Below are positions 9,035 to 17,984 of a stretch of DNA of 20,761 nt, in pieces (the stretch's first letter is position 1; every line of letters begins with the position of its first letter). This DNA is from Pavlovales sp. CCMP2436 (Eukaryota; Haptophyta; Pavlovophyceae; Pavlovales), in contig MU631679.1 in NCBI GenBank assembly GCA_026770615.1, forward strand, positions 71,857 to 92,617, in the 5' to 3' direction. A program made the translations under genes and the position numbers. The notes beneath the pieces are model-generated. The model saw only the letters and a program-made list of their open reading frames with translations, made no database searches and was not told the origin of the DNA.

Positions 9035-10122
9035 CTATCTACCCGCCTTGGTGTCCGACGGGTCTTCGTCAACCGGCTCGTCATCCGGCTTCGAGCCGTC
9101 GCCCTGCGACCCGCCCGGTCCGGGCTCGACGACGAGGCGCGAGCCGCCCACCTCGAAAAGCGACTCGCGGAACTTGAGCCACTCGTCGTCGATCTCGGAG
9201 GAGTAGGACTCGAACAGCTCGCGCCAAGAGTCTTCCAGCCCCTCCTGCTTGAGAGGGTCGCGGGTGCTCCGCGCCGACTCTGCCGAAGCGCGCACTTTCA
9301 CCCCGGCCGCATTGACCTGTTTGGGGTAGCTGCCTCTGACGAGGAGAGCATCGCCTGTGACCTCGTAGACCTGGTAAGAGAAGGAATCGGAGGGCTCGCT
9401 GCGCCTGCCGGCGTTTTCGCTGCCGCCGCTACCGGTCTCTCGCTGGACAGGGTTGCCCGCCTTGTCATATGTAATCGCTAGATTCGACGCAGTGCCCGAT
9501 CCACCGCCCCGTCCCGCCCTCTTTGCGAATGTACGCTCAAGCTGCTTGCCGACACTCAAGCACTCCTGCAAAGACGAGAACGCCTCTGCGTTGCCCTCAC
9601 CCTTCCTCATGAGCTGGCTGCCGCCGCGGGGGGACTCCCAGCGGGCTGCACTGGGCGCGCTCCAGCGGATGAGGAACTTGCGCGGCCTGAATGGTGGGCG
9701 CAGGTGGGGCGGCGGAGAATGTAGGCAGGGCGGGTGGGCAGTGCGTATAAGCGCTGTACTTTCTCGCGGTACAGCGACTGCCAGGGTCGTATCTTCGAGG
9801 TAGGGCGGAGGGCATACCTTCGTCGCTCCCAGCCAATCGCGCGCGCGTCGCTCGCCACAGCGTTGAGCACGATCAGCGTGGGCAACACGATCGCGAGCGC
9901 AACGAAGGGCGCGGCGGCCAAGCTGACGCCGGGGAACACCTCGTCACTGGGAGCCAGCATCCGGACGGATGGACGGGCCACCGCCGCGCGCGTCGCCCAA
10001 GCCGCCGTGAGCGCGGATGCGAGCAGAGGCAAGGTGTTTGGGGGGTGTGACGCGCACCACGTGGCCGTGCATGTGCGCGCGCCGCCGGAGGAGGCCGTCA
10101 AGAGAATGCTGAACGCCAGCAT
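9035..10122 (-). CDS. Two-exon membrane protein with acidic soluble tail, function unknown
   Basis: Exon 1 is 10122-9818 and exon 2 is 9686-9035 (stop at the low end). The intron 9817-9687 (131 nt) has donor GTATGC and acceptor CATTCAG; splicing joins AIGWERR to PRKFLIRWSAPSAARWE in phase and gives 318 residues. The N-terminus (MLAFSILLTASSG) is hydrophobic. Further hydrophobic segments lie at about 30-50 (LPLLASALTAAWATRAAVA) and about 68-90 (VSLAAAPFVALAIVLPTLIV), followed by a basic patch ERRRPRK. The tail is hydrophilic (SFSYQVYEVTGDALLVRGSY, then EGLEDSWRELFESYSSEID) and ends in an acidic stretch (DDEPVDEDPSD). That layout suggests two or three helices and a cytosolic or lumenal tail. 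A second 35-nt intron (GTGAGG to TTTGCAG near 9595-9561) is conceivable but not needed. Divergent from the MFS gene. Family not recognised. Confidence 0.6.
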
Positions 10123-10540
10123 GCGGATCCTTCGGCTTCCTATTAAACCCCATTGCAGTTAGCCGAGTTTAAAAACATGTGCGGCTCGGGGAGGACGCGT
10201 GCTCAGAATTGAGAGGAGGTGGTGAGTCTCATGAGGTCACCGCTCCCTCTTCTGCAGCCCCCCATGGAAGTCTCATGGGGCCACAGCTCCCTCTTCCGCA
10301 GCCCCAGCTCACTCTTGATTTTATCGCTCATTTTAAAAAGTTGACGTCCAAGGGCCTCTGTGATCCGAGCTTGGACGATAGGTGAGCGCTTATTGATCGG
10401 TGACCACTTATCGAAAGATGTTCGCTTATCGCGCCAGATCCGAGGAGAGCCCGCCGTCCTCGAGACACAGCTGCGGCCGCAGTCCCACGCACGCAACGCG
10501 TCTTAGCTCTTGGCTCACTCGCAGCAGGGGGGCTGCGGCC
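10123..10540. promoter_or_regulatory. Divergent intergenic region between membrane protein and MFS genes
   Basis: Some 420 bp separate the two putative start codons, so it should hold both promoters. It contains a 44-bp imperfect tandem duplication (units from 10225 and 10269, each AGTCTCATG followed by a pyrimidine run and GCAGCCCC) and a short degenerate TTATCG-containing repeat (10385-10433). An in-frame ATG at 10418 gives a possible longer MFS N-terminus. No clear TATA box was identified. Confidence 0.4.
10225..10306 (+). repeat. 44-bp imperfect tandem duplication
   Basis: The blocks starting at 10225 and 10269 share AGTCTCATG(A/G)GG and GCTCCCTCTTC(T/C)GCAGCCCC. Each carries a pyrimidine tract ending in GCAG, like a 3' splice site. 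Confidence 0.7.
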
Positions 10541-13170
10541 ATGCTCGAGATCGTCGAGCGCGAGGACGCGGCGCAGCACGCCACCAACTGCGGCGCCATC
10601 CTCGCCTACACGTTCCTCGCCAGCGCCGCGCGCGCGCTCTGGTCCGGAGATACGCTCTCCGCCTTCATCTACCTGCTCACCAACTCCACGACTGCGGTAG
10701 GCGTCAGCACGGGCGTGCGAGGCATTGCTCAGATTGCAGTGGCACCGTTGGCAGGGTGGGCGGCCGATCGGCTGCCGCGGCATTTGCTGCTCCGCTTCGG
10801 CTCGTGTATTGGACTCGTGGCCGCGTGCCTGTCGGCAGTCGCAATCTTTTCGCGACAGGTGCGCCCGGGAGTGAACGAATTTCTGATTTAGATTAGGACG
10901 AGAGTGCCTCTTACCCACCGTCCGCACTACCCTGTCGCCCACTTCCCTGCTGCTGACCACACCCTGCTCGCGCTTTCGTGTTCTGTGTGTGACTCGCAGT
11001 ACGGGACGCTTTGCGTGGCCCTTTTGGTGTGGGGGGTCTCCTGGGCTGTGGTCAACCCTGCCGTCGACGCTCTCTTCGCCGACTCGCTCAGCTTGGGCGA
11101 GCGCTCTCGCTACTTCACGCGTAAAGCGCAGCTCCGGCAGCTCGGCGGCGCGGTGGGTCCCGCGGCCTCTCTCGTCATCTTCGTGGTCTTCGGCGACCAG
11201 TGGACTGTTCGCACGTGCCAGGTCGCTGTGCTGATCGGCTGTGCCCTCACGCTCATCCCGACCGCCATGCTGTGGCTCCTCAGAGACCTCCGCGCCACGA
11301 GCGAACCTGTCAACGCACGCTCAGCGCATGCGGTGCTGGCGCAACCACTGCTAGTAAACACCTGCCAAGCGGAGACTGGCAGGGCGGACACTGGCTCCAC
11401 CCTGCCAAGAAGCCGCGCCAATAGCCTACGGTCGAACTCGCGCGCGCACAGCGTCAGCGCGGAGATTAGCGCTCCTCCACCGTTCCCGCCGCCGCCGCCG
11501 CCGACCTCCACACAGCCGCAGTCACTGACACCGCCACAGCCGCAGTTGCAGTTGCGGCCGCTGCTGCAGCCGCTGCCGCAGCCCCAGCCACCCTCGCCCT
11601 CCCAGCCCCCTCTGCAGGGCCCCTCAGCACGCAGCAGGCCCCTCGCCGCCGCACAGCGCCGCTTCGCCGCAAACTCCACCGCCGCCAAGCCAAGCAGCGC
11701 CTGCCCCAACAGCCCGACCACCACCTCCACCAGCAACAGCAGCAGCAACAACAGCAACAGAAGCAGCAACAGCAATAGCAGCAACAGCAGCAACAGCAAT
11801 AACAGCAGTAGCAACCCCACCGGCGAGTCCGCCGCCAACAAGACCGCCTCCGACTCTCCGCCGATCAGCCGCGCGCAGCCGCCGCCTCTATCGCGCGCGC
11901 ACTCAAACCCGCCAGTGGGGGGCTCCCAGCTTCCCTCAGCCCCCACTCACTCTTCTCCAGCCCCACCAATTACCCGGCCATCGCCGCTGCCGCGCCCGCG
12001 CCTGACGGCCGTCTCTGCGCTGGCCTCGCTGGCAGGCGCGAACACCTCCGAGTCGTCCTCTTCCTCTTCCGAGTCGGAACGGCAACCCTCCCTCGCTCCC
12101 CCTTCCCCCCCCGCACCCCCCCCGCCGAGGCGGAAGTGCTCCACACACCCTGCGCAGGAGAGTACTCGCAACCTCCCCCTCCCGGCGAGCGAGGGCGCAG
12201 AGAGAGGGGCGGCGGAAGGGAGAGAGGGGGGAGGGAGGAGAGGGGATGCAGAGGGCCTATCCACCTCCGCCTCGCTGCCGCTGCTGCCCGCCGCAGTGCG
12301 GCACGAGTCTTCCCTCCCTCCCCTCTCCCCACTCCCCCTCCTCCCTCCCCTCCCCCCCCTTCGACCGCCCCTTCCCCGCCCGGCTGCTCAGCCGCACCCC
12401 GTCCGCCGCCACAAGCTGCGCCCAGACTCTACGTGCTGCGGTGGGCGGCTGCTGCTCGTCCCCTCGCTGGTGCTGCTCTACGACGTGATCGGTAATCATA
12501 AAAAAAAAAAAAAAAATGATGATGATCAGGATCATGATTATGAGCATGAAAATGAAAATGAAAATGAAAATAATGACAGGCACAATCATAATCACGATAA
12601 TGAGAATTGAGAATTATAGGTTATCTGCTTCATCGGCAGGTCGTTGGCATGTTGGTTGGTGTTTTTAGTATTGTTGTTGTTGGTGTTGTCATCACTACTA
12701 CTGATACTATCATCATTATCATCACCACCACCACCATCATCATCTTTATTATGTCTGACTTCGACCAAGTCTGTGTGTTAACACCACCTGTTGAACCATG
12801 CTGAGCCGTTAATATATAAATATATGTGGATCTAAATACACATGGCAAGTGTGATATATATATATTCGCATGATGATGACTGGGCGCTCATTGTCATCAT
12901 CACCAACATTATTATTAATATTTTTCATTTTATTATGTCGATTAGGTGCACTCGCCTCTGGCATGTCGATTTGCTTTTTCCCGATCTTCTTTTTGAGGGA
13001 ACTGCGCCTCAGCCCAGGTACCAAAAAAATGAACATACACATATACTACTACTACTACTACTATTTGATAATAATAATAATAATAATAATAACAACAATA
13101 ACAATAATAATAATAATAATAATAACAATAATAATAATAATAATAACAAGAAGAAGAAGGAGAAGAATAA

Positions 13171-13202
<32 letters not shown>

Positions 13203-14369
13203 ATAGTAGTAGTAGTAGTAGTAATAATAGTAGTAGTAGTAGTAATAACCACAACAATAACAATACTAACAATTATTCTCCTCTCCCCCATCTCCTTCCT
13301 GCAGGAGCTGCGGCTCAGCCCAGGTTAATATTGAATCAGTTCAAAATGATACTCATACTCAATACTACAGAAATGAATGCCACTGTAACTGACTGCAGTA
13401 GCCGTGTGCGCCGTCATCATCCTCGTCCTCATCATCATTCCTGTGCTCATTTCATATTCATCATACCCCCATATCACACCTGCAGTGGCCGTTTGCGCCA
13501 TCTCCCTCGCCGCCAGCTTGGCGGTGGTGCTGGGCGGGGGGGTGGCGGTGGCGCTCGCCAAGCGGCTGGGGAGGGTGCCTGCCGTGGCGGTGCTGCGGCT
13601 GGGGGGGTGCGCGTGCTTCCTGCTGATGACGTGGATCTTCCAGAGCGGGCGCGAGTACTCGCAGATGGCAAGCACGCGCGCGGAGCACTCGCCGGAGCAC
13701 GCCTTCGGCCGCACGCTCGTGGGTAGCCTCTTCACCGCGGGCTCCGACGGCAGCGACGCGCCCCCCGAGCCCGCCCACAGTGCGCGCACGCTGCTGATCC
13801 TCGTCGCGTACCTGCTGCGCACCACGCTGATGAACTGCACCGGCGGCGTGACCAAGTCCATCCTCCACGACCTGGTCCCCCCCGACCAGCGCGCGCGCTA
13901 CGCTGCCGTGGACACCATCTCGACCGGCACCTGGGCGGGCTCGGCGGCGCTCGGCGGGTTCCTGATCGACCGTTACGGCATTGCCGCCACCTTCCACGTG
14001 ACGGCCGTGGCGCAGGCGGTGGCGCTCTTCCCACTGCTGCTCGCGCACATGGCCGGCCTGGTCCCCGCCGAGCCGCCAGTGGGCGCGCGCGCGCAGGGCG
14101 GCGTGCAGCAGGCGCTGGCGGGCGACGCCGACGCCGACCCGGAGGCCAGGGGCGGCGGCGGCGGCGGCGGTGCAGTGGTCAAGGCGGGCAGCTACTCCGC
14201 GCCAGCGCCGGTGCTCCGCCCAGTGTCCGCGGTGCCAGTGTCCGAGTCCGCGGCGCCAGGACCAACGGCGTGTGGGCAGGCAGAGCAGGCTGTCACCAGG
14301 GGCGCTCCGCAGCAACTGCAGCGGGCCCGCACGTCGGCAGCGCGGCAGCGGCAGGCGCGCGGCCAGTGA
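10541..14369 (+). CDS. Four-exon major facilitator superfamily (MFS) transporter with large central loop
   Basis: Exons 10541-10858, 11000-12491, 12946-13017 and 13486-14369 join in phase to 921 residues. Introns are GT-AG: 10859-10999, 12492-12945 and 13018-13485. Residues 1-240 hold six helices with the MFS loop motif AGWAADRLPRHLLLR and the family-like stretch ALFADSLSLGERSRYF. About 360 residues of Pro, Ser, Asn and Gln low complexity follow, then TM7 (LLLVPSLVLLYDVI) joined across the splice to GALASGMSICFFPIFF, and helices 8-12 (for example LRLGGCACFLLMTWIF and GGFLIDRYGIAATF). It should move a small solute across a membrane; the substrate cannot be told. The SRYF and LSP motifs resemble uncharacterised eukaryotic MFS proteins. 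The central loop between TM6 and TM7 is far longer than the usual 30-100 residues. ATG 10541 was chosen because it directly precedes TM1; 10418 is an in-frame alternative. Confidence 0.85.
11726..11815 (+). repeat. Coding CAG/CAA-type trinucleotide tract (poly Ser/Asn frame)
   Basis: AGCAAC and AGCAGC triplets run about 90 bp inside MFS exon 2 and encode Ser and Asn. It sits in the variable central loop, so length change would be tolerated. Confidence 0.8.
12492..12945 (+). other. MFS intron 2 with microsatellites
   Basis: Donor follows GTGATCG and acceptor is GTCGATTAG. It contains a 17-A run (12500-12516), (ATGAAA)n at 12546-12571 and an ATC/ACC triplet tract at about 12706-12744. Confidence 0.7.
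13018..13485 (+). other. MFS intron 3 with microsatellites and a duplicated splice junction
   Basis: Contains (TAC)n at 13044-13062, (AAT)n at 13068-13147 and (TAG)n at 13169-13245. Downstream lie a copy of the last 19 nt of exon 3 (13305-13323) bounded by consensus splice sites, and a copy of the exon 4 start (from 13399). Confidence 0.75.
13305..13323 (+). other. Duplicate 19-nt micro-exon candidate in MFS intron 3
   Basis: GAGCTGCGGCTCAGCCCAG differs at only two positions from the last 19 nt of exon 3 (12999-13017). It is preceded by a pyrimidine tract and CTGCAG and followed by GTTAAT. Inclusion would shift the frame, as 19 is not divisible by three. Confidence 0.6.
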
Positions 14370-16807
14370 GCTTGTCATTGTCGCTGGCCAGCGGGCAGCG
14401 GCGAATGGCTCACGTGTGAATATGTGTATATGTATGTATAACGATAGGAAACTTTTAAGTGGCGCACTAATTTAACCAAATATGTAATTATATATTTTAT
14501 GTTTTATAATATAATTAGAATATATAATTATATATTATGGCCAGTGTGGAGAGGTCCGATGAATTTTACGGTCCGCGTACTGGAGAAGCACGGTCGTGGA
14601 CTGGGGGTCCATGAAGGCGCGACGTCGGGTCCGAAGGGGCCCCAGCCCTCGCAGGCCCGGGTGGGGGAGGCCGCGGGTGTTTTGGGCGGAAAGTGTAAGT
14701 GTACTACTACTGGCGCAAAGGGCGGCGTGGAGGGTTGGGGACGGGGCGCGGCGGCGGACGGAGGGGACGCAAGCCTCGCCACAAGCCTCGCCAGCTTCGC
14801 GTTGCCCCTCGCCGTGGTGCCTATCCCGAATTGGATCACAAACTAAATTTTTCTCAAATCCCTGCGGCAAGCCTCGCCACAAACCAGAATGAAAAAACCC
14901 AGTTTGCAACAAGTCACAACAGCTCATTGGCGACTCCTCGGCGATCGGATGGTTTCCAACGCAACTGCTTGGCTACGTCTGCTTGCTTGGTGTCCGATCA
15001 ATGACGCTGTTGCGCGGGCCTTCTTTGCAGCAAATAACTAAGGAAATAGCCAAGGGAACACCTCCGAAGAAGGAATGCGCAAATCTGCAACATCGCGAGC
15101 TATGGAAATACGGCCGATGGAAATAGCTACGAGAAAATCTGCAAATCTCCGAAGAAGGCCCGCACAACTTAGTAGAATGAATTGCCACGATTTCATGAAA
15201 TGAATTGTCACAGCACACCAACTTGCACGAGCAGAAGAAGCCGCACGTGGGAGTCAACGTTGCCGGTCACAAGAAAACAGCCGAAGACCGAGTCGACCGG
15301 CACGAAGGGCAAGGCGAGCGCAGCTGCGCCACCGCCCAAGCCATCGACGCCGGCCGCCACGGATCCCGGGCCCAGTGCTGCCAACTGCGGACTTGTTCGA
15401 TAAAAACCGATGTACGGCTCGCCGCTACAGCGTTTCGTCCAGCCTGCTCGCTGGACTTGGGGATCGCATCCAGGTGCATCGCATGGGATTGCATCTTCCC
15501 AGCCACTGACAGGCGGTGCATCGTGGGCTGCGTCGTCGTGTGGCTACCAGTCGAGCACACACGCAGTGCAGCCATCTTCATCAAGGCTGATTGCTGCCCA
15601 GGGGGGCTGAGCGCCCCCTCCCACTGCAGATAACATGAAAGCCACCTCCCACAACGCCTAGGGCGTTTGCGAGTGTGTTGAAGGGTCATACTAACTAACT
15701 AACTATTGTTACGGTAATAAAATCATGGCCACGATGAAGTACTTGGTGTGTAGGCTATCTTATTCCTTGTCTTAGGAAGGGTGCGGCCCCGCGCTGTCTA
15801 GGCGGCGGCCTTAGTCTCTATGTATTTATGTATGTATTTATTCACGCGAGCCCTCACATTTTGTTTTGATTGGGCGCTTGTCAGCTAGCCAAATTTGCCC
15901 CAGGCTAGGTCCCAGACTACTGGGCGCTAGCTTTTCACCCGGCGGGAACGTCAGGAAAGTCGTCATTCGTAGTGCGTACATACAGGTTCCAACCCTATGA
16001 GCCAGGGGAGTACAGACACTGCTACAATTTTTCTTAGATATGTAGGCTTCGGGGAGTGCTTCCACTGATAGGAAATGGGTACAATTGAAGGTGCTACAGG
16101 CGCTACTCCTAGAGAAAAGAAGGCTTTTCCAAGTATCTAGATGAATAAATAGGCTTTTACAATAAAGTATCTTGGAAGCAGCCCTGCGACTTACTGATAG
16201 AATTTCTTTCACTGTCTTAGAAGTTACAACGGGCCAGTTACGGTCGTCCGTTGGACACGGCAGTCCAAGCGTGGACCACTCGCGTCAGTCTTACTCAGAC
16301 CCAGCTAGGTCATCTCAGAACTAGAGACAAGCTCTTAAACGTAACCGGAGTTTAAAGGGCCGCTTTGGCCTAAAACTCCAGTATTGCCGGAGCACATTAT
16401 TTCTGGACTCTTCCTTGACACAATGAGTCCACTTCCGCCAGTTGGGTCAAGAGCTCTCTTAACCCCGTCGACGAATGTTGCCGACCGGAAGTGTGTTGTC
16501 GCAATGGGAAAAGGATAACTATCCAGTAAAACCCCATGTGAGTACCAACGGGCACTCATCAGTGGATGCCCTCGAGCACCCATACATCCGTCCACGCATC
16601 TGTCCGCGTACGAATGCTAACACTAACTATTCCTCGAAGCTTATATACTTAACTGAGCGAGCGGCACCTGACTCGCTGTCTTGAGGATCCTGATGCGCGC
16701 GCGCTGGCAGATTTTCATATAACCGGCGCACGCTGATTCGACTAAAGTCAAACATTACTTGGCCTAAGAATTTCATATTTATATTAATTACTATAATTAT
16801 ATATTTA
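14370..16807. other. Gene-poor 2.4-kb stretch
   Basis: Starts with the MFS 3' flank, AT-rich to 14540. The block 14540-15640 is GC-rich with frames up to about 140 codons on both strands, none convincing; it includes repeated AAGCCTCGCCACAA (about 14771 and 14870) and paired TCCGAAGAAGG blocks (15064 and 15149). GGTAATAAAATC at 15713 could be a polyadenylation signal. A minus frame 16212-15838 (124 codons, MKEILSVSRRAASKILY...) has no recognisable family. A hairpin lies at 16347-16379 (GGAGTTT pairing with AAACTCC). Nothing here is certain as a gene. Confidence 0.45.
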
Positions 16808-17234
16808 TGTCATCGGCGCTTTCGGTGAGGTCAGCGCCGATACGCACTCGCTCGTCAAAGAAATCGCGGCGCAGGGAGGCCGCAAGATGTACGCGATGGG
16901 CGTGAGTCCGATGGAGGCGGCCGCGCGCATCAAGAACCAACTCATCGACACGATCGGTTTGATCGCGGCACGCGGCCATGCGCAGCTGCTGCTCGCGCGC
17001 TTGAGCGCGCTGGCCCCGATAGCTGCCCAGCGTGGGAACACGACAAACAGCAACCAGCAGATCATCTCCCTAAACGCCCTTGCCCGGGCACACTACCGGA
17101 GATCCATCGGCACGCGCGGTGGCGCCCAAGCCAGCGCAGCCGACTAAGGCACGTAGCAGGCAATGGGCGACGCAGCGCTCAGACCAGCACAACATTCAGA
17201 ACAGTCAGACGCCAGCTTGAATCCCTATCAGTAA
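16808..17234 (+). mobile_element. Repeat family X, copy B: truncated ORF plus trailer
   Basis: An AT-rich flank changes abruptly at about 16808 to GC-rich sequence that is open from the first codon without an ATG. The frame reads IGAFGEVSADTHSLVKEIAA, then MYAMGVSPMEAAARIKNQL, and ends ARAHYRRSIGTRGGAQASAAD with TAA at 17145-17147. About 85 bp of trailer follow, ending CCTATCAGTAA. The 3' 230 bp recur inverted at 1399-1630. A shared 3' end with different 5' limits is the usual mark of non-LTR retrotransposon copies, though fragments of a DNA virus or a gene family could look alike. ATATATTTA before and ATATACTTA after the copy could be a target duplication with one mismatch. The encoded domain is not recognised. 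Confidence 0.6.
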
Positions 17235-17346
17235 ATATACTTACGTTTACAGTCAGTGACTCGTACGAGTACCCCCGGATGTGCTATCAACGATATATGC
17301 CCGTATTCGTGCTCGGCTTCGCTCGTGCGGATCTTGATGCGCTTCA

Positions 17347-17766
17347 GGGTCAACATCCGAATTAGTGGCCAGTCCGGGGGGAAAATCGAAAAAAGTCCGG
17401 TGAAAATCCTCCTGAGCAAGTCAGGAACCGGATGTGGTGCCGCGGAGGTTGTTGCAGATTCGTGAATGGGGCACCGTCCCATTCACGAATCTGCAACTAA
17501 CTCCGCGGCACCACTTCGGGAACCATGACTTTCTTTTCGCTTCCGAACGCTGAGAATCGGAAATGTTAGTTACACGAAGTATGTTGTCGACCCTAGAGGC
17601 ACCTGGGAGGCACACGAGGTGGGTTGTGATCGTCGAGGAGGGCTCTATTCGACATCAGCTATCGACACTTAGCGCGCAGGGGTGACCAATGTCTATTTCT
17701 TCGTCTCGGCCACCACTTTTCCCGCTCCCCACTGCGGAATCGCGCCACTAATTCGGATTTTGACCC
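17347..17766. mobile_element. 420-bp MITE, copy B, with terminal inverted repeats and 4-bp target duplication
   Basis: The left end starts GGGTCAACATCCGAATTAGT and the right end, reverse-complemented, starts GGGTCAAAATCCGAATTAGT: one mismatch. Both sides are flanked by TTCA (17343-17346 and 17767-17770). A 37-bp internal inverted repeat with a 7-bp loop lies at 17434-17514. There is no transposase frame, so it would depend on a transposase elsewhere. It interrupts a kinase reading frame. Copy A lies inverted at 1713-2163. Confidence 0.85.
17434..17514. repeat. 37-bp inverted repeat inside the MITE
   Basis: The left arm 17434-17470 (GTGGTGCCGCGGAGG...) and right arm 17478-17514 differ at about two positions and are separated by seven bases. 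It should fold into a very stable hairpin in DNA or RNA. Confidence 0.9.
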
Positions 17767-17984
17767 TTCAGCGCGACGGGGCGCGACGAGCTTCGGTCGC
17801 GCGACATGTACATCGACCCGTACGTGCCCTCGCCGATCTTGCGCAGCTTCTCGACGGTGTATGCTAAAGGCAAAGCGCCTTTAAAGTAACTTTTTGAACA
17901 CTAACCATAATTCTGGCAGTCATTATTATACAGTTGCATGCTATGTATATTCGACTACGAATAGTAATGCTACTCAGTCGCCAG

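Larger units (their letters stand above)
17250..17870 (-). pseudogene. Protein kinase N-lobe fragment split by a MITE
   Basis: On the minus strand 17870-17771 reads TVEKLRKIGEGTYGSMYMSR and continues to RPVALK: the Gly-rich loop GEGTYG and the VALK lysine of a Ser/Thr kinase, cyclin-dependent-kinase-like in style. The frame is cut exactly after VAL by the element at 17347-17766 and resumes at 17346 as KRIKIRTSEAEHEYG; removing the element and one TTCA duplicate would restore phase. The continuation after about 17300 (ISLIAHPGVLV) matches kinases poorly. A donor-like GTAAACGTAAGT follows near 17250, and no catalytic HRD or DFG motif is present in the window. No ATG is seen upstream. This is a kinase gene fragment, inactive as it stands. 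Confidence 0.65.

Noticed and set aside
11110..11946. 278-codon minus frame with a poly-Leu run
   Set aside because: Antisense shadow of MFS exon 2; the plus strand carries the MFS motifs and in-phase splice sites.
13009..13291. Long poly-Leu, poly-Ile and poly-Val frames on both strands
   Set aside because: They are translations of AAT and TAG microsatellites inside an intron.
13461..14378. 305-codon minus frame opposite MFS exon 4
   Set aside because: His/Arg-rich GC-driven shadow; the plus frame holds helices 8-12.
15838..16212. 124-codon minus frame as a real gene
   Set aside because: Ordinary composition but no motif, no neighbouring exon and no support beyond being open; kept only as a mention in the spacer.
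17864..17885. Bacterial-type terminator hairpin (AAAGGC...GCCTTT)
   Set aside because: The stem is only six base pairs with no operon context; the region is eukaryotic.
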